From NCBI RefSeq assembly GCF_026013615.1, contig NZ_JAPDPI010000023.1, forward strand, positions 1-64,000: a stretch of DNA of 64,000 bases, given 5' to 3'. Of the stretch, positions 37,482-46,463 are shown piece by piece. Every line of letters begins with the position of its first letter. The stretch's first letter is position 1. A program made the position numbers and the translations under genes. Under the pieces are notes generated by a model. The model was not told the origin of the DNA, ran no database searches, and saw nothing but the letters and a program-made list of their open reading frames with translations. The stretch comes from Plebeiibacterium marinum (GTDB taxonomy: Bacteria > Bacteroidota > Bacteroidia > Bacteroidales > Marinilabiliaceae).

Positions 37482-40400
37482 TTACTTCTTAATAACTTTA
37501 AATCCAGTTATCTTAACCTTATCAACATCAAGGTTTATAAAATAAATCCCTCTTTGCAACTGTTCAACAGGTAAAACGATATCTTCCCCACCCTTATATA
37601 TTTGGTTTAACACCTCTTTACCCGTAGCTGTAACTAATGACAATTGTACTTCTGCATAATCCGGTCCCAAATCAATATGTAAAAGATCCTGAACCGGATT
37701 TGGGTAAATATTCATAGAAGAAATGCTGTTCTCGTAAACTGAAGTAGCTGCCTCCACACTAAGAACTCCGTTGGTAAAATCCCATTGCATTCCATCTCCG
37801 GGAATGGCCGGCACAATTTCCTCGAAACTACCGGTATGGCCTGATGCAGAAAAGAGCGTAAAGGAGTCACCAATCTTTAATTCTCCGGTAATGTTCAAAT
37901 TCAATATACCATTATATAAAACGCCGGAAGTAGAAGACACTTTATCATTTGAGGTGTTTGTTGCGTCCAGATCCATATTAACATAACTACCGCTATTCAG
38001 GGTTAAACCTGCCACAGATAAAGTGGAGATGCCTCCATCCCCGGGTTCGAGCCCTGCACCTGCCTGAACCGTTACCCTACTGTACAAGCGCCCTTGTCCA
38101 GCCAGCATACCCCCTTCTACTGTGGTTGCGGCGGTAGAGGTATTTGTTCCGTTCACGATAAGTTTACCATCAGTAATACGCGTTGATCCGGAATAAATAT
38201 TATAACCTGTCAATCTCCAATAACCGGTTCCCTCTTTTATTATGGAAGTCCTTCCGTTGTAGTTTCGGTTAGAACATTCATTATTAATTACACCATGAAA
38301 TGTTTCATTGGTACCTGCACCACCTACAACCCAGGTCATTGTAGCCGAATTATTTTGCTTGTCGGCTCCTGCCAGCATTGTTCCGGAGGTTCCGGACAAA
38401 CCGCCCAACCACATGGTACTGGCATTTTTCCAGCATATAATCTTTGTTGTTCCGGAGGTGACTACCCTGGCGTTGGGAATACCTTTGGTATTGTTTAATA
38501 AAAACTGGTTACCATCACTTGTTGTTCCCAGACCATTTGCATTTATGGTTCCACTAAATAACGACCAGTCTCCTTGTATATACTCCCTGACATAATAGAT
38601 ATCGTAATCCAATGTTCCTTCTCCACTTACATTACCCTTCAGGTAGCAAGTACGGTCCACTTGAAAATAACTATGCTTACCGGCAGCTACTTCCATTCCA
38701 AAAGTATAAGTTTCGTAATTGGCACTTTCACCACCTGACAGTTTTAACCTGCCTCCATTCATTACAACCTTGCCAGAAGTTCCCATTCCTGCAGTATTTG
38801 TCAGGGCAGTCATTCCATTTAATTCCAGAGTACCCTGAGACACCGTTGTTTCTCCTGCGTATGGATTTTCGTTAGTTAAAAATAAATTTCCTGCTCCGGC
38901 TTTGGTTAAACCTCCCTGTCCGCCAATATTGCCTGTTATGGTAACTGTGGCATCTGCTTCCTGAACAGAAAACGCTGTTGTTCCATCCAGGGCAACACTT
39001 CTGTCGGTGGATACTGTAGTACCGGTATAATTGATCATTCCCCCTAACCATACCCAATTGAAATCGTAATTTTGGGAGGCTCCTATAGAACTTCTTGCCC
39101 CACCATTGGCCAGCCTGCTAATTTGCAGCACCCCATCATGTATTACCGTTGCCCCTGTGTACGAGTTATTGGTAGCCAAAGTTAAAGTTCCTGTACCGGT
39201 TTTATTTACAGAAGCACCTCCTGCTATACGATAACTACCCGAAAAAGTATAATCGTTATCCGCATCAACAACCATAGCCGAAGGCTCTACTTGCTCAGCC
39301 AGAGTAACACTCTGATCTCCTTCCATATTCCCAAACAACACGGCACTGTTCTCTGAATATGTAGTTGATTCACCTGAAGCCAGCCAGTTAGCGGTTGTTT
39401 CATCCCAATTATAATTAACGGTGGCATTCCAGCTAAAGTCTTCAACAAAACTCTCAATATCCAACACTTCCACTGGTACCGGCAAGGTTTTACATGTTAA
39501 TGTTTCTGAGTATTCTGACTCTATAGAGGAGTTATAAGCCTTTACCCTAAAAGTACCCTGCTCTTCAGGAGATAAATCTGTTACAGTAAAAGTATAAACA
39601 TTTGCTACAGTAGAACCAATTGGGGTGAACACTCCAGAAACCTCACGTTCGATAATATACCCTTCTTCCTGTTCGGTATAATCATACCATTCAAGCGTTA
39701 AGGAGGTTTGGGTGGATGAGGCCAGCCGTAAATTCAAAGGTTTCCTGAGATAGGCCTGTGTATTTTCCTGGCTGATACTATTAATATAGTTTTCAATATT
39801 TGCATAACCGTTTGAAGCTATTGCCATGGCATCTGCAGAAGATGAAGCATTTAAGCCATTGTTATTTTCCCATTCATCAGGAATACCATCATTATCACTA
39901 TCTACACGGGCTGTTCCCGACCATAAAAGCCAGCTTTCGGGGGCTCCAAAAGGAAGCTCCTCCTCTGATGTAATGATCTTACCATTATTACCCAATGACT
40001 TAACCTCATTTACAACATAATAATCCACATAATCGCGACAAGGCAATGAAGCACCTACTCCAGGCAAGACAGACTCAAAAACTTCATCAGCCCCAACAGT
40101 TGGCAACAATGGGTAATCATAAGGCTCATCCTGGAAATCAGGACCTCCGGAATAATCACTGAATGGCACTTCCGATCCATTCAAAGAACCATCTTTATTA
40201 CCATCATACCAGTTATCATCTGCATACAGATGAAAGTTTTCATTTGCACCACTCAGGGGAACACTACCATCATCAGGCCCCTTAATAAAATAGTTACTCA
40301 CGCAATTGGCGTAAGAATGCCCCTCCGAATCGCCTCCCATGATATAAGCAGCACTTCTCCAATTGTAAACAAGGTTATTCACATACTGATTAACACCTTT

Positions 40401-41054
40401 AACCTTATTATTCCGGGTGTCATTATCCACATACAGATTGCGATATAAAGTAACGCCTCCATTGGTTTGAATCAACCCTCCGGCAGAGTGGCTCATCAGC
40501 CCCTGGGCTATAATACAGTTTTGAATAGTAATGTTGGCAGGTTCAGTTCCTTTCCCATCCCAATTAATAGAAAAGGTTTCATCGCGTCCCCAGGATATGG
40601 AACAATGGTCGAAAATCATATTGACACCATTGGCCACACCCAAAGCATCTTTACCACTATCGCCATATTTTTCGCCCATACGAAACTTCATATAACGGCA
40701 TATACTATTATTTGCACCGGAAAAAGACACCCTGTTACCATAAACGGTAATACCCTCGCCAGGAGCTGTTTGCCCCGCAAGGTAAATATTTGACTTTACA
40801 ATTAGGGTGGAGCCAATTTTTATAACTCCTCCCACATCAAATACAACTATTCGATTACTCTGACTAACCGCATCTCTTAAAGATCCCGTTCCTGAATCAT
40901 TAAGGTTTGTAACATGATATACCGATCCATATCGGCCTCCTACGGCATATTTTCCGAACCCTTCGGCTCCGGGAAAAGCCAATTGCTGGCCATTTATTTG
41001 CATTGCCAATTGAGAAATAAGCAATGCAACGACTAAAAAGTAGATTTTATTCAT
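37482..41054 (-). CDS. Multidomain PL1-type lyase with type IX secretion tail
   Basis: A 1,190-residue secreted protein. Domains in order: signal peptide (1-22); PL1-type beta-helix (about 25-370; FPGAEGFGKYAVGGRYGSVY, DHCSISWGRDE, and TRNNKVKG where PL1 usually has RNPRLQG); Ca2+-loop DSDNDGIPDEWE; fibronectin-III-like domain (about 430-520); a long region with autotransporter-type strand repeats (GTGTLTLATNNSYTGATVI, GAGNLFLTNENPYAGETTV, YWRLTGYNIYSGSTRI); and a type IX sorting domain (IYPNPVQDLLHI to FKVIKK). The first Arg of the catalytic block is kept, but the following Pro and Arg are Asn and Lys, so activity or substrate may be altered. It stands alone between two loci; its promoter may be at 41088-41095. 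Confidence 0.85.
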   Translation of the reverse strand: MNKIYFLVVALLISQLAMQINGQQLAFPGAEGFGKYAVGGRYGSVYHVTNLNDSGTGSLRDAVSQSNRIVVFDVGGVIKIGSTLIVKSNIYLAGQTAPGEGITVYGNRVSFSGANNSICRYMKFRMGEKYGDSGKDALGVANGVNMIFDHCSISWGRDETFSINWDGKGTEPANITIQNCIIAQGLMSHSAGGLIQTNGGVTLYRNLYVDNDTRNNKVKGVNQYVNNLVYNWRSAAYIMGGDSEGHSYANCVSNYFIKGPDDGSVPLSGANENFHLYADDNWYDGNKDGSLNGSEVPFSDYSGGPDFQDEPYDYPLLPTVGADEVFESVLPGVGASLPCRDYVDYYVVNEVKSLGNNGKIITSEEELPFGAPESWLLWSGTARVDSDNDGIPDEWENNNGLNASSSADAMAIASNGYANIENYINSISQENTQAYLRKPLNLRLASSTQTSLTLEWYDYTEQEEGYIIEREVSGVFTPIGSTVANVYTFTVTDLSPEEQGTFRVKAYNSSIESEYSETLTCKTLPVPVEVLDIESFVEDFSWNATVNYNWDETTANWLASGESTTYSENSAVLFGNMEGDQSVTLAEQVEPSAMVVDADNDYTFSGSYRIAGGASVNKTGTGTLTLATNNSYTGATVIHDGVLQISRLANGGARSSIGASQNYDFNWVWLGGMINYTGTTVSTDRSVALDGTTAFSVQEADATVTITGNIGGQGGLTKAGAGNLFLTNENPYAGETTVSQGTLELNGMTALTNTAGMGTSGKVVMNGGRLKLSGGESANYETYTFGMEVAAGKHSYFQVDRTCYLKGNVSGEGTLDYDIYYVREYIQGDWSLFSGTINANGLGTTSDGNQFLLNNTKGIPNARVVTSGTTKIICWKNASTMWLGGLSGTSGTMLAGADKQNNSATMTWVVGGAGTNETFHGVINNECSNRNYNGRTSIIKEGTGYWRLTGYNIYSGSTRITDGKLIVNGTNTSTAATTVEGGMLAGQGRLYSRVTVQAGAGLEPGDGGISTLSVAGLTLNSGSYVNMDLDATNTSNDKVSSTSGVLYNGILNLNITGELKIGDSFTLFSASGHTGSFEEIVPAIPGDGMQWDFTNGVLSVEAATSVYENSISSMNIYPNPVQDLLHIDLGPDYAEVQLSLVTATGKEVLNQIYKGGEDIVLPVEQLQRGIYFINLDVDKVKITGFKVIKK

Positions 41055-41087
41055 TTATTGATTTGTTTAACTATAGCTGATTGTTAT

Positions 41088-41095
41088 CAAAATTA
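41088..41095 (-). promoter_or_regulatory. -7 promoter box of the multidomain lyase gene
   Basis: On the minus strand this reads TAATTTTG, a full match to TAnnTTTG, 33 bp before the start at 41054. No -33 box was recognised at the usual spacing. Confidence 0.45.
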
Positions 41096-41300
41096 GCTTT
41101 TCACCCTAACGATTGATATAAACCATAGTACAAATCAATGGAATTTTGTACGTATATAGTGTTGGTATAAAATATTATTACTGGCCGACCAGTTTTACAT
41201 GAAGAGAACAGGGATAAGAATTTCCCCATTTGGTAGTTGGAGGGTGCAGGTTTGGATAAAATCAAGTTTCTAAAATAAAAGAAATGATAATCTATCAGTA

Positions 41301-42701
41301 TTACTCTTTAATTGCAGCAACAATAGCTTCGGCTATATCCGGGAATATCCATATATAATCATTTCTGTTAATGATGCCAAACTCACCTGAATTGCCATTA
41401 TCCCACCAAACCGGACAAATACCTCTACTTACACATCCACTGGCAAAGTACCCGGCATGTTGCACCCTATCGTCCAAATTATTGTGATGCAAACTGCCCC
41501 ACTCTCCCATTACCACAGCAACACCATTAGCTATAAACTTTTGATATACTCTATCCAGTTCAGCATCCATGGCTTGTTTTTCTTCTTCCGTACCCCATTC
41601 GGTAACATAATCATTGGAAGCAAGCGCAAAATTGTATGGATAATAATTATGTACTGATACAATAAGGTTTGAAGAAGAGGGTAACTCAAGACCATCTATG
41701 GCTACCTGTGCTGAAGATGCAGCATATGGTGAAACCATGATATAGCGTTCCTGATTATTACCTCCTGTTGCCCTAATGGCCTCCACATTGGCCTGATGGA
41801 ATTGATTGATACAATCGCGTCCCTCGGCCGTGCCCCCGGTCCATTCGGCAGATGAACCTATTAGTCGTGGTTCATTCAGACTTTCAAATATCAGGTGCTC
41901 ATCATAATCTTTAAAACGGGTGGCTATTTGAGTCCATACTTTCCCCAATTGACCTTTTACCAGATTAAGCTTTTCGTAAGAAGGGATAATCCACTCTTCA
42001 TCGTGATGTATGTTTACGATTGCATACATATTATTATCCAATGCATAATTTACTACCTCCTCAACCCTGTCGAGCCACTCGCTCTCAATTAAATAATCAG
42101 GTTCGCTACCCATATGGTATTGCCAGGTAACCGGAATGCGCAAAGTTTTGAATCCCTTAAGGCATATTGCATCAATCAATTCTTTTGTAGCTTTGGGATT
42201 TCCCCAGGCCGTTTCGTCATCGCCTTTTGCATCCAGGGTATTCCCCAAATTCCAGCCTACCCCCATATTTGAAACAAATTCCATTGCCTGCTCATTAATA
42301 AGCGGTGCTGTTTTGGTGGTAAATGATATTTCAACAGCTTCCTCTAAAGGGACATTAAAAGTATTGATAACTCCACCCTTTGGTATCACAATAGTATAAT
42401 TTGTATTGTATTCCAGATTGATATTAAAAATCAGTTTGGTGAACCTGGATTCTACCGAAGCCGGAGTATTGTTAACCGTAATCCCATGATCAGGTGCTAA
42501 GGAAACCACCTCATCAAAAACAATTTCAATAATGGAAGACAAGTTAACATTGTGATCATTATTGGCCGGGATGCTTGATTTAAATACAGGTGCCGGCTTT
42601 GATGCCCCTTCTGAACTTGAACATGCTGTACAACCAGCAATTACCCATAAAATGACAATAATATGTTTTATGCTTTTCATATACCTTAATATAATTTTCA
42701 T
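41301..42701 (-). CDS. GH5 (subfamily 4-like) endo-beta-glucanase/mannanase lipoprotein
   Basis: A 466-residue lipoprotein (IAGC lipobox) with an N-terminal Ig-like Big_5 domain (about 35-130) and a GH5 barrel. GVGWNLGNTLDA, LRIPVTWQYHMG, VNIHHDEEW, FESLNEPR (acid/base Glu), SVHNYYPYNFAL and MGEWGS (nucleophile Glu) fit subfamily GH5_4. That group acts on beta-1,4-glucan, xyloglucan or glucomannan. The ATG at 42701 overlaps the stop of the preceding GH5_8 gene (ATGA); an ATG at 42680 (MKSIKHII) gives a shorter signal. It is the last gene of the mannan operon. Its Big_5 domain closely resembles that of the GH26 at 44880. Confidence 0.87.
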   Translation of the reverse strand: MKIILRYMKSIKHIIVILWVIAGCTACSSSEGASKPAPVFKSSIPANNDHNVNLSSIIEIVFDEVVSLAPDHGITVNNTPASVESRFTKLIFNINLEYNTNYTIVIPKGGVINTFNVPLEEAVEISFTTKTAPLINEQAMEFVSNMGVGWNLGNTLDAKGDDETAWGNPKATKELIDAICLKGFKTLRIPVTWQYHMGSEPDYLIESEWLDRVEEVVNYALDNNMYAIVNIHHDEEWIIPSYEKLNLVKGQLGKVWTQIATRFKDYDEHLIFESLNEPRLIGSSAEWTGGTAEGRDCINQFHQANVEAIRATGGNNQERYIMVSPYAASSAQVAIDGLELPSSSNLIVSVHNYYPYNFALASNDYVTEWGTEEEKQAMDAELDRVYQKFIANGVAVVMGEWGSLHHNNLDDRVQHAGYFASGCVSRGICPVWWDNGNSGEFGIINRNDYIWIFPDIAEAIVAAIKE

Positions 42702-43681
42702 TCAAAAACTGATGCTATTTTAGAGCTTGCTTTAATCCCATTATCTGAATTCAATAATTCTTCACCCCACCAGGTCAACGTTTCCCAATCCTGAAAAAGT
42801 ACCATATCAAGCCAGTTATTTTCTTCATTATTCCCAGTCCAGGACCAAGCCAGATAACCCATTCCCAAATTATTACATGTTTGTATAATCTGATTATGGT
42901 TTACCTTGCAATTTAAGTTATTGTCGCCACTATTGTAATTATATCCAAACTCTCCTACAATAACAGGAACCGACATCTGATTTAAATTAGATAAGTCGTC
43001 TCTTATTTTTGCTTCATCATTCCACGAACCATACATATGAATCGAAAACAACAGGTTATGTTCCGCATCGCTATCTATTAAATCTTGTCCATATAATATC
43101 ACTGGTTCGCTATTTTGTCCCCATCCCGGGGCATCAATCACAATTGTTGATTTATATCCTTCATGACGTAGTAAAGAAACACATTTTTTATATGCATCTC
43201 TCCAATATTCTGCTGTTATATAATGGTCGCCCCATTCGTTAGCAATATTTAGCAAGATGTGTTTTTCATACTTTTTAATGATGTTTTTCATTTGGGGCCG
43301 TACAAAATACCTGGCCAGTTGATAAAGCTTTGTGCCTGTAGAGTCGCCGGTAGCATCATGCAGCTCAACCATCGGAATCATTTTTAACCGGATGCACTTT
43401 TGCAAAACACTATCCAATCCTGATGGATCTAACTGACTCTCCCATACAATTCTTACGCAATTTATATTGTAAGCAGCAATTTTATCAAGGGCTTGGTAGG
43501 ATTGATTATAATGCCAGGCAAAGGGAACATTTACCCCTTGCATCACAAATGCATTTCCGTTGGCATCTAAAAGCTGATTCCCGACTGTTTTGAACCCTTT
43601 TATTTGCTCCTTTTGCTGACAAGAAAATAATACAAATATTAATCCTGTCAGAAAAGCAAAAATATTTAAACTATATCTCAT
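42698..43681 (-). CDS. GH5_8-like beta-mannanase lipoprotein
   Basis: A 327-residue lipoprotein (FVLFSC lipobox) whose catalytic domain resembles the GH5_8 mannanases of bacilli. GNAFVMQGVNVPFAWHYN, YNINCVRIVWES, VELHDATGD, LNIANEWGD (acid/base Glu), DAPGWGQNSEP, SIHMYGSW, VIVGEFGYN (nucleophile Glu) and LAWSWTGNNE are all close to that group. It should cut beta-1,4-mannan or glucomannan endo-wise. The gene overlaps both neighbours by a few bases (GH5_4 by 4, the epimerase by 11), which shows tight coupling. Confidence 0.9.
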   Translation of the reverse strand: MRYSLNIFAFLTGLIFVLFSCQQKEQIKGFKTVGNQLLDANGNAFVMQGVNVPFAWHYNQSYQALDKIAAYNINCVRIVWESQLDPSGLDSVLQKCIRLKMIPMVELHDATGDSTGTKLYQLARYFVRPQMKNIIKKYEKHILLNIANEWGDHYITAEYWRDAYKKCVSLLRHEGYKSTIVIDAPGWGQNSEPVILYGQDLIDSDAEHNLLFSIHMYGSWNDEAKIRDDLSNLNQMSVPVIVGEFGYNYNSGDNNLNCKVNHNQIIQTCNNLGMGYLAWSWTGNNEENNWLDMVLFQDWETLTWWGEELLNSDNGIKASSKIASVFE

Positions 43682-44870
43682 GCTTAATTCTTCTAATTGA
43701 TTCTATTAACGCCCTGGAATTGTGATATGGGCATTTCCAAAAACCTACCTTTGGCGGAACAGGGTCGGCAATACCTTCTTTATTTACTTTCCAGAACCAC
43801 TCACCTTTTTCCTTATCTTTTATATGGTTTAGAATAAAAGTCCAGCTATTTTTTGCTGCTTCAAGGTATTTCATATCAAAAGAGTTCTGGTAAGCATCTA
43901 AAAATCCCACCATCGCTTCTGCCTGAGGCCACCAATGCTTATCCGTATCCAAATGGTTCTTTTCCTTCTCGTAAAAAATTCCACCATCCATATCTAAGCC
44001 TTCCTGTATGGTAACATCTGCCATTTTTAGCGAGATATCTTTCATAATGGTTATTAATTCCTCATCTTTAATAACCTGAACTGCCTCATTTAACAACCAG
44101 GCTCCTTCAATATCGTGGCCATAAGAAACTATATCCGACTTCACTGCCCAGTCTACATCAAAAAACAGATTAAAATGATACGAACTACCATCGATTATTC
44201 TATCCCGAAAAGTTTTTAAAAGATCTTTGATTTGCAATTTTAATCCCTCATCTGGCCATACCCGATAAAGGTTGGTATAGGGTTCAATAATATGCAGGTG
44301 GGTATTCATAGATTTTGGCTCATTGGCATCCTTGGCACTTAAACGCATATCCTCCATGGGCAACCAACTACACGAAAGAGCTTCAATATATCCACCATAC
44401 ACCTCATCTTTAAAGTTGTTTTCAATCAAATTATACAGTTCAATTGCATACTCAAGGCTCTGCTTATTTTCTGAAGCCATATAATATTCAGAAAAACCAT
44501 AAATACCAAAGCCCTGGGCATAGGCTTGTTTATGACTGTCTTTAACTTCTCCTTTATAATCTACAGACCAAACCAGTCCTCCATTCTCTTTGTCCCAAAA
44601 ATTGGCAACTAAGTAGTCATAGGCCTTTTCGGCCATCTCCAGATAAACAGGATTTTTATATAAGTTATAGGCAGCGGAAAAAGTCCATAGCAAACGCGTG
44701 TTTAATACAGCACTTTTATCTGCCTTGTCGTTACGACACCCATTACCATCTATCTCACCTATAAAGCCACCATGATTACCATCCTGAACGTTAGAAATCC
44801 AAAAGTCCAAAATACTTTGTAATTCTTCCTGTAGTTGCGGAACAACATTATTTTTTAATTCCTCTATCAT
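43671..44870 (-). CDS. Mannobiose/cellobiose 2-epimerase (AGE family)
   Basis: A 399-residue (alpha/alpha)6-barrel epimerase without a signal peptide, hence cytoplasmic. It has the AGE-family marks SAVLNTRLLWTFSAAY, YAQGFGIYGFSEYY, MNTHLHIIEPY, YGHDIEGAWLL and KHWWPQAEAMVGF; the His residues of the last three blocks form the catalytic set in cellobiose 2-epimerase. In mannan loci this enzyme turns beta-1,4-mannobiose into mannosyl-glucose, the substrate of the GH130 enzyme found at 59395 in this locus. It lies 9 bp after the GH26 gene and overlaps GH5_8 by 11 bp. Confidence 0.92.
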   Translation of the reverse strand: MIEELKNNVVPQLQEELQSILDFWISNVQDGNHGGFIGEIDGNGCRNDKADKSAVLNTRLLWTFSAAYNLYKNPVYLEMAEKAYDYLVANFWDKENGGLVWSVDYKGEVKDSHKQAYAQGFGIYGFSEYYMASENKQSLEYAIELYNLIENNFKDEVYGGYIEALSCSWLPMEDMRLSAKDANEPKSMNTHLHIIEPYTNLYRVWPDEGLKLQIKDLLKTFRDRIIDGSSYHFNLFFDVDWAVKSDIVSYGHDIEGAWLLNEAVQVIKDEELITIMKDISLKMADVTIQEGLDMDGGIFYEKEKNHLDTDKHWWPQAEAMVGFLDAYQNSFDMKYLEAAKNSWTFILNHIKDKEKGEWFWKVNKEGIADPVPPKVGFWKCPYHNSRALIESIRRIKHEI

Positions 44871-44879
44871 GGCAATTCC

Positions 44880-46259
44880 TTATTTTAACGATGGCATCAT
44901 ATCCCGGGTAATTACAAAATCCTGTTGCATTGCATTTTGCCACCATGAAGCATTGGCATGTTCATGAGCTGTTTCCTGAAAGTCAGCCTCGCCCGGATCA
45001 TTAGTCCTTGCATAATCATACCAGGGCATAAAATACGACCACTGAGCACCTTTGCCCCACTGGCTGGACATCTCCGACACAGAACCCATTTCACTAAGGG
45101 TGACTATTTTATCAGTATAAATCTTCTGTATTTCAGTAAATTGTGAAGCTATTTCCTCAGCATCACCGGTATTGTATATATCCCGACCAATGATATCAAC
45201 ATATTCATCACCCGGATAAAATGCATCATCGTTAGTCTGCGTTGTCCATACCCAAATCAAATTATTTAACCCTTTATCTTTAAAATAGCTAAACATCAAT
45301 TTCCAAAGATCCTTGTAAACACTTGCACCGCTATCGCCCCACCAAAACCAGGCTTTTCCATTGGCATAATTATATATATTACCAGAAGCCTCATGCAAAG
45401 GACGCCATATGACAGGTATGTTTTTTTCTTTTAGCAGAAGCAGATAACCGGCCAGTTTTTCCAGGTCGGCCATTGCCACTTCATTTTCCCAGGTTCCATC
45501 CACTAAAATATTTTCTGCACTAAAGATGGTTTCTTCCGGTTTATAAGTAAAGTTATTGGTATCCGTATCTCCTTGGTAACGCGGTACAATCCAATGCCAA
45601 TTGGCACAAACAATACCATTGTTACTCCACCAATCCTCAACAAAGGATGTTTGTGAATAATCAATCCAGTTGGCCGGGGAGGCAGGAAGATGCACATAAT
45701 CCACCGTTGTCATTGCCGGGTACTTTCCGGTTTGTTCTTTTACCCATTCTGCTTCATTGCAATTCCATGCAACATTGGCATGGACTGCCGAAATGGTTTT
45801 TACCCCATAATTATCCTTTAAAAAACCATATACATTAATCGCTTCTGGCGATGGATTTTGAGTTACCAGACTTGTTTTAATATTTATTATTGTTTCTTCT
45901 ATTGTGGAAAAAGACAGCTGAATTTTACCGGCCAATGGCACATTAAAAGTATTTATTACAGCACCTGCCGGAATAATGATTTCGTATGTTGTGTTATACT
46001 CCAAACTGACATCTAACTTAAGTTTTGTTAGAGACGATGATACATCAGCAAGTTCCCCATTAATGGTAATCCCATGATTTTGAACCAAAGAAATTACTTC
46101 ATCAAATACGATTTCCACCTGAGTATCCAATGTAATACCTGTAGCCCCATTTTCGGGAGTGCTTGTTTTTAACATTGGTGGTTCATGTTCCTCACCCCCA
46201 CTTTCACCTGTGCAACTTGCAAGCACAAGAAATATCAATAAACCCAATATTTTATTCAT
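44880..46259 (-). CDS. GH26 beta-mannanase lipoprotein with Ig-like domain
   Basis: A 459-residue lipoprotein (VLASC lipobox, Cys16). A Big_5 Ig-like domain (about 28-120) precedes a GH26 barrel: HANVAWNCNEAEW, CANWHWIVPRYQ, PVIWRPLHEASGN (acid/base Glu), WFWWGDSGA, LIWVWTTQTNDD, DEYVDIIGRDIYN and VTLSEMGSVSE (nucleophile Glu). It should cut beta-1,4-mannosidic bonds, probably at the cell surface. The open frame starts at 46301, but the ATG at 46259 gives a correct lipoprotein signal. A hairpin (46348-46387) separates it from the glycan-binding protein gene. Confidence 0.92.
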   Translation of the reverse strand: MNKILGLLIFLVLASCTGESGGEEHEPPMLKTSTPENGATGITLDTQVEIVFDEVISLVQNHGITINGELADVSSSLTKLKLDVSLEYNTTYEIIIPAGAVINTFNVPLAGKIQLSFSTIEETIINIKTSLVTQNPSPEAINVYGFLKDNYGVKTISAVHANVAWNCNEAEWVKEQTGKYPAMTTVDYVHLPASPANWIDYSQTSFVEDWWSNNGIVCANWHWIVPRYQGDTDTNNFTYKPEETIFSAENILVDGTWENEVAMADLEKLAGYLLLLKEKNIPVIWRPLHEASGNIYNYANGKAWFWWGDSGASVYKDLWKLMFSYFKDKGLNNLIWVWTTQTNDDAFYPGDEYVDIIGRDIYNTGDAEEIASQFTEIQKIYTDKIVTLSEMGSVSEMSSQWGKGAQWSYFMPWYDYARTNDPGEADFQETAHEHANASWWQNAMQQDFVITRDMMPSLK

Positions 46260-46347
46260 AAATATTCTTTTGAAATTAAGACCTGCAATAACCTGCAGCA
46301 ATAATTTTTAACCTTTAAACCAGGATCAAGCTTTTAAAATTTTGTAA

Positions 46348-46387
46348 TAGCTAAAACGAGGTTGTAAACACAACCCCGCTTAAGCTA
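46348..46387. other. Intergenic hairpin upstream of the GH26 gene
   Basis: GGTTGT/ACAACC around an AAAC loop is extended by outer TAGCT/AGCTA pairing. It lies 76 bp after the stop of the IPT protein gene (minus strand). No U-run follows, so partial attenuation or mRNA processing within the operon is more likely than full termination. Confidence 0.4.
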
Positions 46388-46463
46388 AAACTCAAAAACA
46401 ATTCTATTTATTTAGGATTAAATCTTAGATTGGCAATCATTATACCTTGAAAATTCAAGAGGA

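Noticed and set aside
38295-38875. Overlapping plus-strand open frames with Pro/Cys-rich products
   Set aside because: Opposite the repeat region of the multidomain lyase; composition is explained by the sense-strand repeats.
41180-41193. ACTGG-CCGA-CCAGT inverted repeat as an operator
   Set aside because: Only 5-bp arms, single occurrence, 127 bp upstream of the start; too weak to support.
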